Shown here: positions 40,692-41,261 of the stretch, one piece after another
Layout of the letters: each line of letters starts with the position of its first letter
How positions within the stretch are numbered: the first letter of the stretch is position 1
Notes under the pieces: generated by a model
Seen by the model: only the letters and a program-made list of their open reading frames with translations
Databases searched by the model: none
What the model was told of the DNA's origin: nothing
Virus record (IMG/VR): IMGVR_UViG_3300044712_000136
Span: 1-41,261 of that record
Length of the DNA stretch: 41,261 nt
Strand: one strand, 5' to 3'
Source: a virus
Made by a program: the position numbers and the translations under genes

Positions 40692-41261
40692 GTGTCCGTT
40701 GTCTTCACGCCCAACCAGACCCTCGGACAGGGTGACCTGGACATCTTCCTCACGAACTCTGGTGGGTTCCCCGCGAACGCCTATTCGATCACCTACGCCA
40801 TCTACTATGTGGCACCCCCGGACCCTCCTGGGACGGAGGTGCTGATCGGAAGCCCTACCAGGACGCCAATCAACCCCACGGTGGGGGAGTACTACGCGAG
40901 CCTCCAGGTGCCCGCCAGTGCCATCCCAGGGAACTATCGCATCCGGTGGACCTTCCAGCAGTTCTCAGGAAGCCCACCCCAGCAGGTCGTGATGGAGTGG
41001 GCCGTGGTGACGAGCGGGACTGTGCTGGGACCCGTGACGTACTCGACACTGACCCAGGGGATGATCGACAAGCTGCGGATGCTGTTGCGGGATCAGAACC
41101 CGGACAAGTTCTACCACTTCCGTCCCCCGGAGGCTGAAGGCAACATCGGCGCGTACAACAGGGTCTTTGGCCAGGTCTGGGAGGACGCAGAACTCTACGA
41201 GTACCTGGAGAGGGGCTTGGACTGGTGGAACATGATGCCACCGAACACGGCCCTGAACATC
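40692..41261 (+). CDS. Virion structural protein, C-terminally cut by window
   Basis: A GTG at 40692 with the ideal ribosome-binding site AGGAGG (40681-40686) opens a frame of at least 190 codons running off the window. It begins MSVVFTPNQTLGQGDLDIFL, contains an Ig-like beta domain and then MIDKLRMLLRDQNPDKFYHF, ELYEYLERGLDWWNMMPPNT. The second half resembles conserved virion proteins of uncultured phages by memory, perhaps neck or baseplate. It is of the same beta-domain style as the preceding gene. No terminus is seen. Confidence 0.65.
   Translation, partial: MSVVFTPNQTLGQGDLDIFLTNSGGFPANAYSITYAIYYVAPPDPPGTEVLIGSPTRTPINPTVGEYYASLQVPASAIPGNYRIRWTFQQFSGSPPQQVVMEWAVVTSGTVLGPVTYSTLTQGMIDKLRMLLRDQNPDKFYHFRPPEAEGNIGAYNRVFGQVWEDAELYEYLERGLDWWNMMPPNTALNI

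Noticed and set aside
1-41261. tRNA genes, integrase and attachment sites
   Set aside because: No cloverleaf-like segment was noticed and no phage-type site-specific integrase gene is present. The only tyrosine-recombinase-like chemistry is the topoisomerase IB domain, whose motifs and spacing fit topoisomerase rather than integrase.

Overview
The window is a GC-rich segment of a tailed double-stranded DNA bacteriophage (Caudoviricetes) genome. The evidence is a recognisable large terminase, portal protein, prohead-protease-like protein, HK97-fold major capsid protein and many small virion-type genes in tight, often overlapping (ATGA/GTGA) order, almost all on the plus strand. No ribosomal genes, tRNAs, CRISPR arrays or insertion sequences are seen. 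The host is not known. One weak hint is a 61-residue minus-strand lipoprotein with an Asp/Ala/Thr-rich tail of the kind common in Myxococcota and other deltaproteobacterial lineages.

Region 1 (1-8.8 kb) looks like early or replication functions. It holds small unknown genes, a phage metallopeptidase relative that has lost its zinc-site residues, a small GIY-YIG/T5orf172-type protein, a SWIM zinc-finger protein divergent from a variant flavin-dependent thymidylate synthase (ThyX), a membrane-anchored double zinc-ribbon protein with a Cys-rich ectodomain, a DnaX-like clamp loader, a NusG-like factor and a protein with two sigma-region-4-like helix-turn-helix units. Three genes here share the start-proximal element CAGGG(G)CGTAA followed by exactly 8 nt and ATG.

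Region 2 (8.8-15.2 kb) carries fibre- or spike-like genes. Two of them share a C-terminal module and are separated by a GIY-YIG/NUMOD homing endonuclease. Three conserved unknown genes follow, the last a long protein with internal repeats.

Region 3 (15.2-30.5 kb) is the packaging and head module: possible small terminase, TerL, two small genes, portal, a zinc-cluster protein, a 1224-residue fusion (HAD phosphatase-like + 2H phosphoesterase + topoisomerase IB + long charged tail), two Lys/Glu/Pro-repeat scaffold-like proteins on either side of a prohead-protease-like gene, a small capsid-associated candidate and the major capsid protein. A strong hairpin terminator follows.

Region 4 (30.5-41.3 kb) holds a small HTH fragment, an intact HExxH metallopeptidase, a three-gene minus-strand cassette ending in the lipoprotein, and more virion-type genes. 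These include an 804-residue mosaic protein (DUF4258-like + Cys/His/Asp peptidase-like + SWIM) and an FmdB-type zinc ribbon. The last gene runs off the window.

The most interesting signals are: (i) the triple-enzyme fusion next to the portal; (ii) a short peptide motif, roughly [RK]VA[AS][RK][YFW]L, recurring in unrelated proteins and sitting between the domains of that fusion, which suggests polyprotein-like processing or capsid targeting; and (iii) a ~23-nt intergenic element, consensus near CTGA-CG-TTTCTAGYCTATTC, upstream of four head or structural genes, a candidate phage-specific late promoter.
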